DNA of 20,047 bases from NCBI GenBank assembly GCA_028870615.1, contig JAGWPH010000232.1:1-20047 (forward strand). Direction: 5' to 3'. The position numbers and the translations under genes were made by a program. Position 1 is the first letter of the stretch. Each line of letters opens with the position of its first letter. Below the pieces are notes generated by a model. The model worked only from the letters and a program-made list of their open reading frames with translations, was not told the DNA's origin and searched no databases. This DNA is from Betaproteobacteria bacterium. Its GTDB lineage: Bacteria; Pseudomonadota; Gammaproteobacteria; Burkholderiales; Ferrovaceae. This document shows, one piece after another, positions 20,030 to 20,047 of the stretch.

Positions 20030-20047
20030 TTAGAGCTCGTTGGCGAT
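20030..20047 (-). CDS. atpF: ATP synthase F0 subunit b, last five codons only
   Basis: The minus strand reads IANEL followed by TAA (stop at 20032-20030) immediately upstream of atpH. The atpF gene normally stands here, and a C terminus of this kind fits subunit b. The call rests mainly on gene order because only five residues are visible. Confidence 0.7.
   Translation of the reverse strand: MANEL

Overview
This window is a stretch of core bacterial chromosome, most likely from a betaproteobacterium. The evidence is the gene order (aroB, gltB, gltD, hemE, priA, argS, an FtsN-like SPOR gene and dsbA facing an atp-glmU operon) and the betaproteobacterial look of the F1 ATP synthase subunits, for example beta [10 protein letters not shown] and alpha [13 protein letters not shown] cannot name a species. 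No transposase, phage gene, CRISPR array, tRNA or rRNA gene was seen.

Positions 1-8308 (+ strand) hold the end of aroB (shikimate pathway), gltB and gltD (the two subunits of NADPH glutamate synthase, overlapping by 8 bp), and hemE (uroporphyrinogen decarboxylase) 8 bp after gltD. The spacing suggests a gltB-gltD-hemE unit. gltB probably starts at a TTG codon, which leaves a 131-bp spacer after aroB containing a tandem 11-bp repeat.

Positions 8309-8577 form the only sizeable non-coding gap. It is unusually structured: a 7-bp palindrome containing a DnaA-box-like TTATGCACA, an AT-rich block with two perfect TATAAT hexamers, an 8-bp hairpin, and a second hairpin whose 24-base loop carries a perfect DnaA box (TTATCCACA) next to a related 12-mer. 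This is the part of the window most worth a second look.

Positions 8578-13708 (+ strand) hold priA (replication restart helicase, apparently lacking the winged-helix domain), argS (arginyl-tRNA synthetase, with its own candidate promoter), a membrane-anchored SPOR protein like FtsN, and dsbA (periplasmic disulfide oxidase).

Positions 13716-20047 (- strand) hold the distal part of an ATP synthase operon, read atpF (last 5 codons), atpH, atpA, atpG, atpD, atpC, followed directly by glmU. glmU has no ATG, GTG or TTG in a usable position; a CTG overlapping the atpC stop gives a full-length protein in the same residue register as E. coli GlmU. dsbA and glmU converge with only 7 bp between them, and their two TGA stops form the ends of one small palindrome.

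I found no undescribed multi-gene system. The unusual signals are regulatory or gene-structural: the hemE-priA gap, the glmU start, the shortened PriA, and several short palindromes and repeats.
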